From: an uncultured Clostridia bacterium | Lineage (GTDB): Bacteria; Bacillota_A; Clostridia; Christensenellales; CAG-138 | Length of the DNA stretch: 15,141 nt | Assembly (NCBI GenBank): GCA_946623765.1 | Contig: CAMORL010000027.1 | Location: forward strand, 1 to 15,141 | Direction of reading: 5' to 3' | Shown: positions 1-6,150 of the stretch, piece by piece | How positions within the stretch are numbered: the first letter of the stretch is position 1 | Layout: each line of letters opens with the position of its first letter | Notes under the pieces: generated by a model | What the model saw: only the letters and a program-made list of their open reading frames with translations | Told to the model about the DNA's origin: nothing | Databases searched by the model: none | Position numbers and translations under genes: made by a program

Positions 1-474
1 GACGGCTATGTGCAGCAGATCGGCACGCCGCAGGATGTGTTCAACCATCCGGCGAACCTGTTTGTCGCGGGCTTCATCGGCATGCCTGTCATGAACTTCT
101 TCGACGCGAAGCTCGTCAGAGAGGGCAGCAAGTACTTTGTCGAGATCGCAAACGAACGCGTTGAACTCGATCCCGAAAAGGAAGCGCGTCTTTTGAACAA
201 CGACGTGCAGTCGCAGGACGTGACGCTCGGCGTTCGTCCGGAGCACACCGATCTCAGCGAGAACGGCGGCATCACGGGAAAGGTTGACGTTGCCGAAATG
301 ATGGGTTCCTCCGTCCATCTGCACATCACCGCAGAGGGTCGCGACGTCATCATCATCGTTCCGACCGTCGATATGAAGGGCAACTTCTCGATGGGCGACG
401 AAGTCCGCTTCACCTTCCGCGGCAACGTCGCGCATGTCTTCTCTAAAGAGACCGACAGGAATCTGGAATTCTGA
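1..474 (+). CDS. Sugar ABC transporter ATP-binding protein, MsmK/UgpC type (3' part)
   Basis: This is the C-terminal 157 residues of a carbohydrate ABC transporter ATPase; the frame is open to the left window edge, so the Walker A, signature and Walker B regions lie outside. The visible part begins with the end of the nucleotide-binding domain (DGYVQQIGTPQDVFNHPAN, then FVAGFIGMPVMNF), the usual boundary into the regulatory TOBE/MalK-type OB-fold domain. The GVRPEH motif follows at about visible residue 78, and the protein ends with the beta-rich TOBE strands. Family knowledge: these subunits energise CUT1 sugar importers and are often shared among several permease pairs. No permease gene is visible here, so the substrate cannot be named. 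The gene ends with TGA and a strong terminator follows 14 bases later, so it is the last gene of its transcript. I am confident of the family, not of the sugar. Confidence 0.93.
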   Translation, partial: DGYVQQIGTPQDVFNHPANLFVAGFIGMPVMNFFDAKLVREGSKYFVEIANERVELDPEKEARLLNNDVQSQDVTLGVRPEHTDLSENGGITGKVDVAEMMGSSVHLHITAEGRDVIIIVPTVDMKGNFSMGDEVRFTFRGNVAHVFSKETDRNLEF

Positions 475-487
475 TTTCTTTCCATGT

Positions 488-536
488 AAAAAGGAACCGT
501 TAAAACCTCGAAAGAGGGACTTAACGGTTCCTTTTC
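488..536 (+). terminator. Rho-independent terminator after the ABC ATPase gene
   Basis: A perfect 15-bp inverted repeat (489-503 with 521-535, AAAAGGAACCGTTAA and its complement) encloses an inner 4-bp helix (CCTC/GAGG, 506-517) capped by a GAAA tetraloop of the GNRA class. The + strand right arm ends in a T-rich run. The left arm is preceded by A residues, so the element may also work for leftward transcription coming from the - strand genes beyond 573. Confidence 0.88.
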
Positions 537-572
537 TTACAGGAAAACGTTCGTTTCGGAAATTTGACCGCC

Positions 573-695
573 TTAAGGTCGTCTGATCATCGTTCTATCG
601 CGACGCCCGCGCTGCCAAAGCCTTGCCGGCTTCGAAGGCGTTTCGGCATTCCATCCCATGCGGGGTCCTGCGTTGACGACGATTCGTTTTTCCAT
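573..695 (-). pseudogene. Remnant of a flavodoxin-family / NAD(P)H-dependent FMN reductase gene
   Basis: A good ribosome binding site (GGAGGAAG at 701-708, read on the - strand) precedes an ATG at 695. The first 16 residues, MEKRIVVNAGPRMGWN, match the typical N-terminus of small flavodoxin-fold oxidoreductases (beta-1 followed by the phosphate-binding loop, usually of the form INAGPRKGWN). After residue 16 the frame turns to non-family sequence and stops at 573. In another frame, bases 642-598 read NAFEAGKALAARAS, which looks like the missing first helix. A small deletion plus frameshift near 643-648 and loss of the rest of the gene explain this best. A functional 40-residue peptide is possible but less likely. 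It lies 59 bases downstream of the transglutaminase lipoprotein gene on the same strand. Confidence 0.5.
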
Positions 696-754
696 AGGTT
701 CTTCCTCCAAGGTAATCATATGATAAGAGCGGGACTGTTCGGAACGGCTCCGTC

Positions 755-2170
755 TCAATAACCGGTATAGTCGAATTCGAGGCAGCGCCGCTCGCCGTTT
801 TCGTCCTCCCCGATCGCACAGACGACGGTGCGGGTCTCGCGGGAAAGCGACTCAAACGTCGTCTCCCACAGGGGACGAAAGTGATCGTCATCCGCAGCAT
901 AGTCGGGATGCGGATGATCGACGGAGTAGTTTGAAGCGAAGACGAAATCTTCTTTTGCGTAACCGGTCGTCTTTCGCTGTTCGTCGGTCATCATAACATA
1001 TGACAGCGCGTACGGCTCGCAGATCACGAACGTCGGATCCACGTGATAATCGCGTCCGTTGATGCGGACACAGCTCCATTGATGACCGCCGCCGCTCACG
1101 GTCGCTGCATCCACGCCCGCCTGCATCAGCAGATAGGAGTAGGCGAAAGAGATCTGCTGACAAACGCCGGTGCCCGTGCGGAAGAAGCGCAGCGCGGTGA
1201 CGTCCGGCACGTATTCCCGATACATGCGTTCGAACGTTTCGTAATCGTATGTATAGTGTTCGCAAAAATAGATATACAGCCGAAGCACCTTCTCAAAATC
1301 CGAGTCGCCGTCACCGAGCGCTTCGTTGAGGATGCCTTCGATCTGCGCGCCGAATGCCGCGATCTTCTCCGCGGCTTCCTCGGGAGGGACGAGATATGTG
1401 AAGCGCGCAACGCCGTCAACAACGGAATGCTCGCGGTCATAGGCATAGTCGATCAGCTCGGGCAGGATCGGCAGACACCGCTCGGGAAACTGCCCCATGA
1501 CCCAATCGTATGTATGCTGATCCGGACAGGCAAAGGTATCCTTGCCCGCCAGGACCGCGTCGACGAGGCTGAACCACGCGTCGCACATCTCCCTGCCGAA
1601 GATTTCCTCCAAATAGACCGAGCAGACCTTCGGCTGAAACACATAATGCCCGTTCGGCCGTTCCTCTGCCTCGGACGGATCGATGCCGCCGTCGGATGCG
1701 CCGTCCAAAGGAGACGGTTCTTCCGTCGTCCGGACGAATCCCTCGAACGCTGTTCCCGCGGGAAGCGCCGCCCGCGTGCTTTCCTCCACCCGGAGCGTGT
1801 AGGTTTCGCCGTCCCGATAAAGCGACAGCGTCATCGAATTTTCAGCGTCGTCAACCGTATGAAAAACGAGACCGTCGCCGTTCGACATTCCCGCTGCGTC
1901 TTCGACAAACACCGCGCCGTCAAGGTTTGCGGACAGCATGCAATCGTCGCCGTACCATCGGATTACGGCGGTATTTCCTTTGCCGTCGGTATAGAAGCCT
2001 TCAAACGATTCCGCGCCGGTCCGGGCAGGCGCGGGCGAAGGGGTTTCCTGCGCTGCAATCACGTCTTCCCCGATCTTCGTATCGACCGGTTCGGACGTTT
2101 GCTGTTTTTCATTCGCGCATGCCGTCAAAAGCAGAAACGCAGCAAGCAGAAAGATTCGTATCTTTTTCAT
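755..2170 (-). CDS. Lipoprotein with transglutaminase-like (cysteine protease-fold) domain
   Basis: Predicted 471-residue secreted lipoprotein. Residues 1-18 form a lipoprotein signal (MKKIR, a hydrophobic core, then lipobox LTAC with Cys18). A Pro/Glu/Thr-rich linker is followed by a beta-rich region at about residues 55-150, which I do not recognise. The C-terminal part (about 280-400) carries the transglutaminase-core triad in order: Cys337 in GVCQQISFAY, His363 in GGGHQWSCV and Asp378 in YHVDPTF. Such domains act as cross-linking, peptidase or amidase enzymes; the actual substrate, perhaps a cell wall peptide, is unknown. The start at 2170 has GGAG 8 bases upstream. The frame stays open further upstream, but that stretch is antisense-like overlap with the hemolysin III gene. 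Only 23 bases separate it from that gene, so the two are probably co-transcribed. Confidence 0.87.
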   Translation of the reverse strand: MKKIRIFLLAAFLLLTACANEKQQTSEPVDTKIGEDVIAAQETPSPAPARTGAESFEGFYTDGKGNTAVIRWYGDDCMLSANLDGAVFVEDAAGMSNGDGLVFHTVDDAENSMTLSLYRDGETYTLRVEESTRAALPAGTAFEGFVRTTEEPSPLDGASDGGIDPSEAEERPNGHYVFQPKVCSVYLEEIFGREMCDAWFSLVDAVLAGKDTFACPDQHTYDWVMGQFPERCLPILPELIDYAYDREHSVVDGVARFTYLVPPEEAAEKIAAFGAQIEGILNEALGDGDSDFEKVLRLYIYFCEHYTYDYETFERMYREYVPDVTALRFFRTGTGVCQQISFAYSYLLMQAGVDAATVSGGGHQWSCVRINGRDYHVDPTFVICEPYALSYVMMTDEQRKTTGYAKEDFVFASNYSVDHPHPDYAADDDHFRPLWETTFESLSRETRTVVCAIGEDENGERRCLEFDYTGY

Positions 2171-2193
2171 CACGCATTCTCCGAACAAATGAT

Positions 2194-2868
2194 TTATCGC
2201 AGTACATACAGCAGGATCGCCGCCGCCTGCAAAATGCTGCCGAGCAGCACGAATAAATGAAAGACCGAGTGGAACCAGCGTTTTTTGCTGCCGATTCCAT
2301 AGAGGATCGCACCGACCGTATAGGCGACGCCGCCCGCCAGCAGCCAGTAGAACCCCGCGCGCGACATGGCTTCGATCGTCTGCGGTACGGCAAAGATGAT
2401 CAGCCATCCCATCGCGATATAGCAGGTCATCGACAGCCCCCGGTACTTCCTGAGATCGATCGCGGTGAGCGTCACGGTCAGCGCTAAAAGCCCCCATTCG
2501 AGACCGAAGCAGACCCACGCGAGCGCCGGATACAGCGGCCGGATTCCGACAAGCAGAATCGGTGTATAGGTTCCCGCGATCAGCGCATAGATCGTGCAAT
2601 GGTCCAATACCTGCATGATCTTTTTGCCGCGTCCGGGACGAAGCCCGTGATAGATGCTGCTCATCGTGTACAGCCAGATCATTGCCGCGCCGTATACGGA
2701 AACGCTGACGATGCCCCACGCATCATGCCTTCGCGCGGAAAACAGAATGCCGAAAACAAGCACCGCGATTCCGATCGCGCCGCCCACGATATGGCTGACC
2801 ATGTTCATGATTTCTTCGCCGCGCGTATACGCCGGGAGCTTCCGCTCGCCGATCGGCGTCCGTTTCAT
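2194..2868 (-). CDS. Hemolysin III family (PAQR-superfamily) integral membrane protein
   Basis: Predicted 224-residue protein with seven hydrophobic segments and the signature positions of the bacterial hemolysin III / YqfA group. These are SSIYHGL at the end of an early helix, DHCTIYALIAGTYTP in the centre, and WFHSVFHLFVLLGS near the C-terminus. In the PAQR superfamily these Ser/His/Asp/His residues form an intramembrane metal site linked to lipid amidase activity; no substrate is established for the bacterial members. The ATG at 2868 follows an AGGTGG sequence at normal spacing. An extended -10 (TGCTATACT on the - strand) sits just upstream. It is the first gene of a probable two-gene operon with the transglutaminase lipoprotein. 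Despite the family name, haemolysis should not be assumed. Confidence 0.9.
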   Translation of the reverse strand: MKRTPIGERKLPAYTRGEEIMNMVSHIVGGAIGIAVLVFGILFSARRHDAWGIVSVSVYGAAMIWLYTMSSIYHGLRPGRGKKIMQVLDHCTIYALIAGTYTPILLVGIRPLYPALAWVCFGLEWGLLALTVTLTAIDLRKYRGLSMTCYIAMGWLIIFAVPQTIEAMSRAGFYWLLAGGVAYTVGAILYGIGSKKRWFHSVFHLFVLLGSILQAAAILLYVLR

Positions 2869-2892
2869 CCGAGCCACCTGCCTTTGCGCAAC

Positions 2893-2901
2893 AGTATAGC
2901 A
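2893..2901 (-). promoter_or_regulatory. Extended -10 promoter for the hemolysin III/transglutaminase operon
   Basis: The - strand reads TGCTATACT: an extended -10 (TG, one base, TATACT) placed so that transcription would begin about 18 bases before the ATG at 2868. No good -35 is visible at 16-18 bases; TACCCC is the nearest, which fits an extended -10 promoter. The same TGCTATACT appears at the divergent promoter at 3105-3133. Confidence 0.5.
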
Positions 2902-3104
2902 CACTTTTCCGAAAAGGGGTATCCTGTTCCTGAGCTGTTTCAAACGCTTTGGAAAATTGCTTCGGCTTACGGATCGCGTCACGGGAGGACCACCCAGACA
3001 AGGCAGACTCAGCTGCGTCACGCGGACGAAACACCGGATTCGTCCCGCGCCGGCCGTTCCCTTACAGTCTTTGTTCCGCCTGTTCGCTGCGGAATGGATT
3101 TCCT

Positions 3105-3133
3105 TTGAAAAATGCGTGTATCCGTGCTATACT
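3105..3133 (+). promoter_or_regulatory. Sigma-A-type promoter of the tyrosine phosphatase lipoprotein gene
   Basis: The - 35 box TTGAAA (3105-3110), a spacer of exactly 17 bases, and the -10 box TATACT (3128-3133) with the extended TGC in front make a near-consensus housekeeping promoter. The expected start is near 3140, leaving a leader of about 135 bases before the ATG at 3275. The leader holds a small GC-rich hairpin (CGCCC/GGGCG, 3180-3193) and matches no riboswitch I recognise. Bases 2902-3104, between the two divergent promoters, hold a 7-bp hairpin (3024-3045) and no gene that I can see. Confidence 0.65.
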
Positions 3134-3274
3134 GACAGCATAAAGGAGAACGCGCGCGGTTCGGCAGCGTGCCCGGACGCGCCCCTAAGGGCGATCGCAT
3201 TCGGAACAAATACCTTCCCGAAAAGCCGCATTTCGCAATTTGGGTCAAATAATCCGAACGGAAAGGAAAACAAT

Positions 3275-4411
3275 ATGAAAGCAATTCGAAAAACAGGCTG
3301 CATCCTTCTCGCCGCTCTGTCGGTCGTTCTTCTCTTTGCCGGCTGTAAAAAGGCGGCAGCGTCTTTTACCGTCGGAATTACGAAGATCAAGAAATCCGGA
3401 AACGTGACGCTGGATACGTCGTTTGATGAGATGAAAGCGAACGGCATCGAGGTCGGCGATATCATTACCGTTAAGGTTTCGGATCGGACATTCGAGCTTC
3501 CCGTCGGAACGTCCTACACCGACGTCGACGTCGGATGCATGATCTGCCGGTTCGACACGGAGGACAACGAGATCGCGCTTGCGATCAATATGGGATCCTT
3601 TGCGAGCGAAACGGGAATCGCCGAAAAGCAGACGATCGAGGCAGATCCCGGTTACCGATGGAATATGAACGTCGCCGAGGTCGGGATCGTCCTGAAGGAA
3701 AAGCAGGGCTATCGAGCGGAATACGACGCCCGCAATCTCACACGGACGAACGTGCGCACGGATTATGCCGATCTCTCCGATGCGGACTTTGCAAATTTCA
3801 GAGCCGTCAAGGTCACCGGCATCCGGGAGAACATTCTTTATCGCAGCAGCTCGCCGATCGATCCCGATCTCGGCAGAAACGAAACTGCTATGCAGGCGGC
3901 GGAAAACGCGGGGATCCGTTCCGTGATCAATCTCAGTGATTCCGAAGCGGCAATGACGGCGTTTGAAGCTTTTGCGGACAGTTACTACAGCGGGTGCAGC
4001 ATTCTGAACGTCGAGATGGGCTATGATTTTTTAAGCGCGGATTTCGGTGAAAAGGTCAAAGCCTGCGTGCTGTTTCTGATCGAAAACGACGGGCCGTATC
4101 TTGTGCATTGCAAGGAGGGCAAGGACCGCACGGGAATGCTGTGTGCGATCCTCGAATGCTTTGCCGGCGCTTCCGTTGAAGAGGTCAAGGCGGATTATAT
4201 GGCGACATACCGCAACTTCTATCATGTCGAACAAGGGAATGAAACCTACGACATCCTGTTGAGAAACAACCTTGTAAAGACCCTGTGCGCCTTGTTCGGC
4301 GTCGAGGATCTTGAAACGGCGAATCTTCGTGAGAAGGCCGGTTCCTATCTCAGCTCAATCGGGCTTACCGAAAAGCAGCTTGACGCGCTCAGGACAAAGC
4401 TCGGCGCATAA
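3275..4411 (+). CDS. Tyrosine-protein phosphatase lipoprotein with N-terminal SAM-HAT-C-like domain
   Basis: Predicted 378-residue lipoprotein. The signal peptide ends in lipobox LFAGC with Cys24. Residues about 32-120 (ITKIKKSGNVTLDTSF, GIEVGDIITVKV, then ALAINMGSFASETGI) resemble the C-terminal beta-barrel domain of SAM hydrolase/fluorinase-type proteins; this is a pattern-level impression. Residues about 175-378 are a Tyr/dual-specificity phosphatase domain. It holds the active-site loop HCKEGKDRTG with nucleophile Cys279 and Arg285 (C-x5-R), and the preceding family segment LYRSSSPIDPDLGRN. Members hydrolyse phosphoesters on proteins or lipids through a Cys-phosphate intermediate; being a lipoprotein, it should act outside the membrane. 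The ATG at 3275 follows GGAAAGG. The reading frame extends upstream to 2957, but the lipoprotein signal fixes the start. It is monocistronic and convergent with the alpha/beta hydrolase gene. Confidence 0.88.
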   Translation: MKAIRKTGCILLAALSVVLLFAGCKKAAASFTVGITKIKKSGNVTLDTSFDEMKANGIEVGDIITVKVSDRTFELPVGTSYTDVDVGCMICRFDTEDNEIALAINMGSFASETGIAEKQTIEADPGYRWNMNVAEVGIVLKEKQGYRAEYDARNLTRTNVRTDYADLSDADFANFRAVKVTGIRENILYRSSSPIDPDLGRNETAMQAAENAGIRSVINLSDSEAAMTAFEAFADSYYSGCSILNVEMGYDFLSADFGEKVKACVLFLIENDGPYLVHCKEGKDRTGMLCAILECFAGASVEEVKADYMATYRNFYHVEQGNETYDILLRNNLVKTLCALFGVEDLETANLREKAGSYLSSIGLTEKQLDALRTKLGA

Positions 4412-4468
4412 CCCTCGCTTTGACCGCGTCGCAAAAAATAACGGGGAAGAAGGAATCCCAAAACACAG

Positions 4469-4506
4469 TCCGCCCGGAGAAAACTGTTCTCCGGGCGGAT
4501 TATTTG
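4469..4506. terminator. Bidirectional terminator between convergent genes
   Basis: A perfect 13-bp GC-rich stem (TCCGCCCGGAGAA at 4469-4481 with its complement at 4487-4499) closes a 5-base loop. The + strand continues into TTATTT. Read on the - strand the stem is followed by CTGTGTTTT. It lies 57 bases after the phosphatase stop and 29 bases after the alpha/beta hydrolase stop, so it should serve both genes. Confidence 0.85.
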
Positions 4507-4528
4507 CGGCAGACCCTCTGTTTTCGGA

Positions 4529-5407
4529 CTACATCGCTGCATCTCTCAGAAAAGCGGCGATATGGTTGAGGAAATCTGGCGCTTCATCGTAGACGGCGTG
4601 CCCATACCCCTCGTAGATATAGGATTCGCAGCGCAGCGCTTCGATCAGATCGTAAGACGCCTGCACGCCCAGAACGCGATCCCCGTCTGCGCCCAGCACC
4701 AACACCGGGCAGACAATCTTTTGAATCTCGCTTGAGACGTCAAAGGACAAAACCGCCTTTGCGGAGATCAGAAAGTTTTTAAAATCTCGCGCGGTCGCGC
4801 CTTCGCCCGAAGCGATGATCGCATCCTTATACCGCGCATAAAACGCCGGCGTATAGACGCTTTCGCCGAACGCTTTCATCAGCGCAGGCGTATTTTGCGC
4901 GGCGGCAAGCGAAATCCAGTTTGCAAACGCTTCCCGGTTGCCGTGCGCTGTGTTCATTGCCGTGGAGCAAAGTATGAGGGACGAAACCCGTTCCGGCGCG
5001 CCGATCGCAATCCGCTGCGCAACCATGCCGCCCATGGAAACGCCCATCAGATGTACGCGGTCAATCCCCAGCGCATCGAACGCAGCAAGCGTATCCTGCG
5101 CCATATCCTTAACGGTGTAACCGTCCGGCTCCTCCTTGATGTGGTCGAACAGATACACGTCATAATCTTTTGCGAGAAGCGCATATGCGGAGATGATCCC
5201 TTCGGCGGATCCCATGACGCTTTTCAGCGCCAGCCCCGGCAGAATGACGAGCTTTTCGCCGTTTTCATTACCAAAGTGCAAATAGTCCATTTCCGTTTCC
5301 CCAATCGATACCGTTTTCACAAGCGTTTCCTTCGTCGGTTCCGGCTTTGCGCAGCCGCACACGCACAGCAGCACCGCCAGCGCCGCGAGGATCATTCGGT
5401 TTCTCAT
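4529..5407 (-). CDS. Alpha/beta-hydrolase fold lipoprotein
   Basis: Predicted 292-residue secreted hydrolase. The signal peptide ends at a lipobox-like CVCGC with Cys19. The alpha/beta-hydrolase elements are in order: the oxyanion region VILPGLALKS (about 54-63), the nucleophile elbow GVSMGG with Ser124, an acidic residue in LGADGDRVL (Asp243, or Asp241), and His270 in GYGHAVYDEAP. This is a complete Ser-Asp-His triad. The family includes esterases, lactonases and C-C hydrolases, and the substrate cannot be told from sequence. The ATG at 5407 has only a weak AAGGGA upstream. It overlaps by four bases (ATGA) the stop codon of the 35-residue open frame just upstream, which suggests translational coupling. 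STAS, microprotein and hydrolase probably form one operon. The frame is open upstream of 5407, but the lipoprotein signal fixes the start. Confidence 0.88.
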   Translation of the reverse strand: MRNRMILAALAVLLCVCGCAKPEPTKETLVKTVSIGETEMDYLHFGNENGEKLVILPGLALKSVMGSAEGIISAYALLAKDYDVYLFDHIKEEPDGYTVKDMAQDTLAAFDALGIDRVHLMGVSMGGMVAQRIAIGAPERVSSLILCSTAMNTAHGNREAFANWISLAAAQNTPALMKAFGESVYTPAFYARYKDAIIASGEGATARDFKNFLISAKAVLSFDVSSEIQKIVCPVLVLGADGDRVLGVQASYDLIEALRCESYIYEGYGHAVYDEAPDFLNHIAAFLRDAAM

Positions 5408-5511
5408 TGTGACTGTTCCCTTCTTTGCTTTTGTCTGCGCGTCCATAGGACGACAGCAGCGATCGGCAGTGCCGCGGCAAAGCCGTTCCCGCCGCACACC
5501 GGATGCCGCAC
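5404..5511 (-). CDS. Putative 35-residue single-pass membrane microprotein
   Basis: A short frame, GTG at 5511 to TGA at 5404-5406, encodes 35 residues beginning MRHPVCGGNGFAAALPI and continuing AAVVLWTRRQKQRREQSQ. It has a short N-terminal part with one Cys, a Gly-rich CGGNG turn, one hydrophobic stretch (about residues 11-23, with a Pro at 16) and a strongly basic tail, so it should be a single-span membrane peptide with the basic C-terminus inside. Support for translation: AAGGAG (5520-5525) lies exactly 8 bases before the GTG; the gap from the STAS stop is only 18 bases; and its TGA overlaps the next ATG as ATGA. I do not recognise a family. The weak points are the short length, the GTG start and the short hydrophobic stretch. 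Confidence 0.5.
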   Translation of the reverse strand: MRHPVCGGNGFAAALPIAAVVLWTRRQKQRREQSQ

Positions 5512-5529
5512 GGTTTTGTCTCCTTCTGT

Positions 5530-5829
5530 CTATGCAATGGTCAGAATGTCCGAAAGACCTGTAACCTCAAAGATCTCCATGATCGCCTCATTGACATGCG
5601 TTATCGTCATTTTGCCCTGTTCGTTCATGGTCTTCTGCGCCGCAAGCAGCACGCGAAGTCCCGCGGATGAAATGTAATCGAGCTTTTCCATGTCGATAAA
5701 AAGCATGTTCACGCCCTCCAAAGAGGTGTTCAACGCCTTTTCAAGCTCCGGAGCGGTGTTCGTATCCAGCCGTCCGGAAAGCGCGACGGTCAGTTCTGCC
5801 GCGTTTCTTTTGCTCTCGATGTTCAGCAT
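5530..5829 (-). CDS. STAS-domain protein, anti-sigma factor antagonist type
   Basis: Complete 99-residue single-domain STAS protein. It shows the typical beginning (LTVALSGRLDTNTAPELEKAL), the central beta strand FIDMEKLDYISSAGLRVLLAAQ, and a final helix (IFEVTGLSDILTI). Ser54 or Ser55 in YISSAGLR is at the position of the phosphorylatable serine of SpoIIAA/RsbV. In that family the unphosphorylated protein binds an anti-sigma kinase and frees the sigma factor. No RsbW/SpoIIAB-like kinase, PP2C phosphatase or sigma factor is encoded in this window, so it is an orphan whose partner lies elsewhere. AAAGGAG lies 8 bases before the ATG at 5829, a strong start. It leads the probable operon with the microprotein and the alpha/beta hydrolase. 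The cytoplasm is the expected location. Confidence 0.92.
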   Translation of the reverse strand: MLNIESKRNAAELTVALSGRLDTNTAPELEKALNTSLEGVNMLFIDMEKLDYISSAGLRVLLAAQKTMNEQGKMTITHVNEAIMEIFEVTGLSDILTIA

Positions 5830-6150
5830 ATCGGTTTCTCCTTTTGATATCGGTGTATATGTTCCGCACATTACCGCTTTTCGAAATCCGCACAGGGGCG
5901 ATGTCGGCGTCTGTCTGCGCCGGATCAAAGCGACAGGTCGGCTTCTGTGCGCAGCGTGAGAGAATGCGATACGAAATCTCGTTTTCGCCTTCCCGGGGAT
6001 CGAAGCGTTCACCGCCGCCCGCTCGGTTTCGGTTTCCTCTGCGGCTGCGCGGATCGGCATTCGTACAGCCGATCGGCAGAACACCGATCGGCAGGATGCG
6101 CATCAAAGGATCGCAATCCTTTTTTCTTCCGGAATACAAGGTCTCCCCTG
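5830..6150. other. Intergenic region between the HAD and STAS genes, no gene recognised
   Basis: These 321 bases hold the STAS ribosome binding site at the left end and no open frame with a convincing start or recognisable product on either strand. Two copies of CCGATCGGCA occur 15 bases apart (6069-6078 and 6084-6093). A 7-bp hairpin with a CGCA loop (6105-6122) is followed by T residues on the + strand, although no + strand gene precedes it. No clear promoter for the STAS operon was found; TATACA-like bases near 5855 have no fitting -35. Confidence 0.5.

Noticed and set aside
1043..2260. Long + strand open frame opposite the transglutaminase lipoprotein gene
   Set aside because: It is antisense to a gene with a clear signal peptide and catalytic triad; its translation is Arg/His/Phe-rich with no domain and no ribosome binding site.
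2171..2719. N-terminal extension of the transglutaminase lipoprotein frame
   Set aside because: The extra 183 residues lie entirely over the hemolysin III gene in another frame and precede a proper lipoprotein signal with its own ribosome binding site.
3024..3045. 7-bp hairpin (GGACGAA/TTCGTCC) between divergent promoters
   Set aside because: It has no T run, no gene ends nearby, and it lies upstream of both promoters; probably chance or an unknown binding site with nothing to support it.
2957..3274. N-terminal extension of the tyrosine phosphatase frame
   Set aside because: It includes the promoter at 3105-3133 and precedes a clear lipoprotein signal peptide at 3275.
5840..6106. Possible relic coding frame on the - strand starting MRILPIGVLPIGC
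   Set aside because: No ribosome binding site, no recognisable domain, and the repeated LPIG comes from the tandem CCGATCGGCA; I cannot support a gene.
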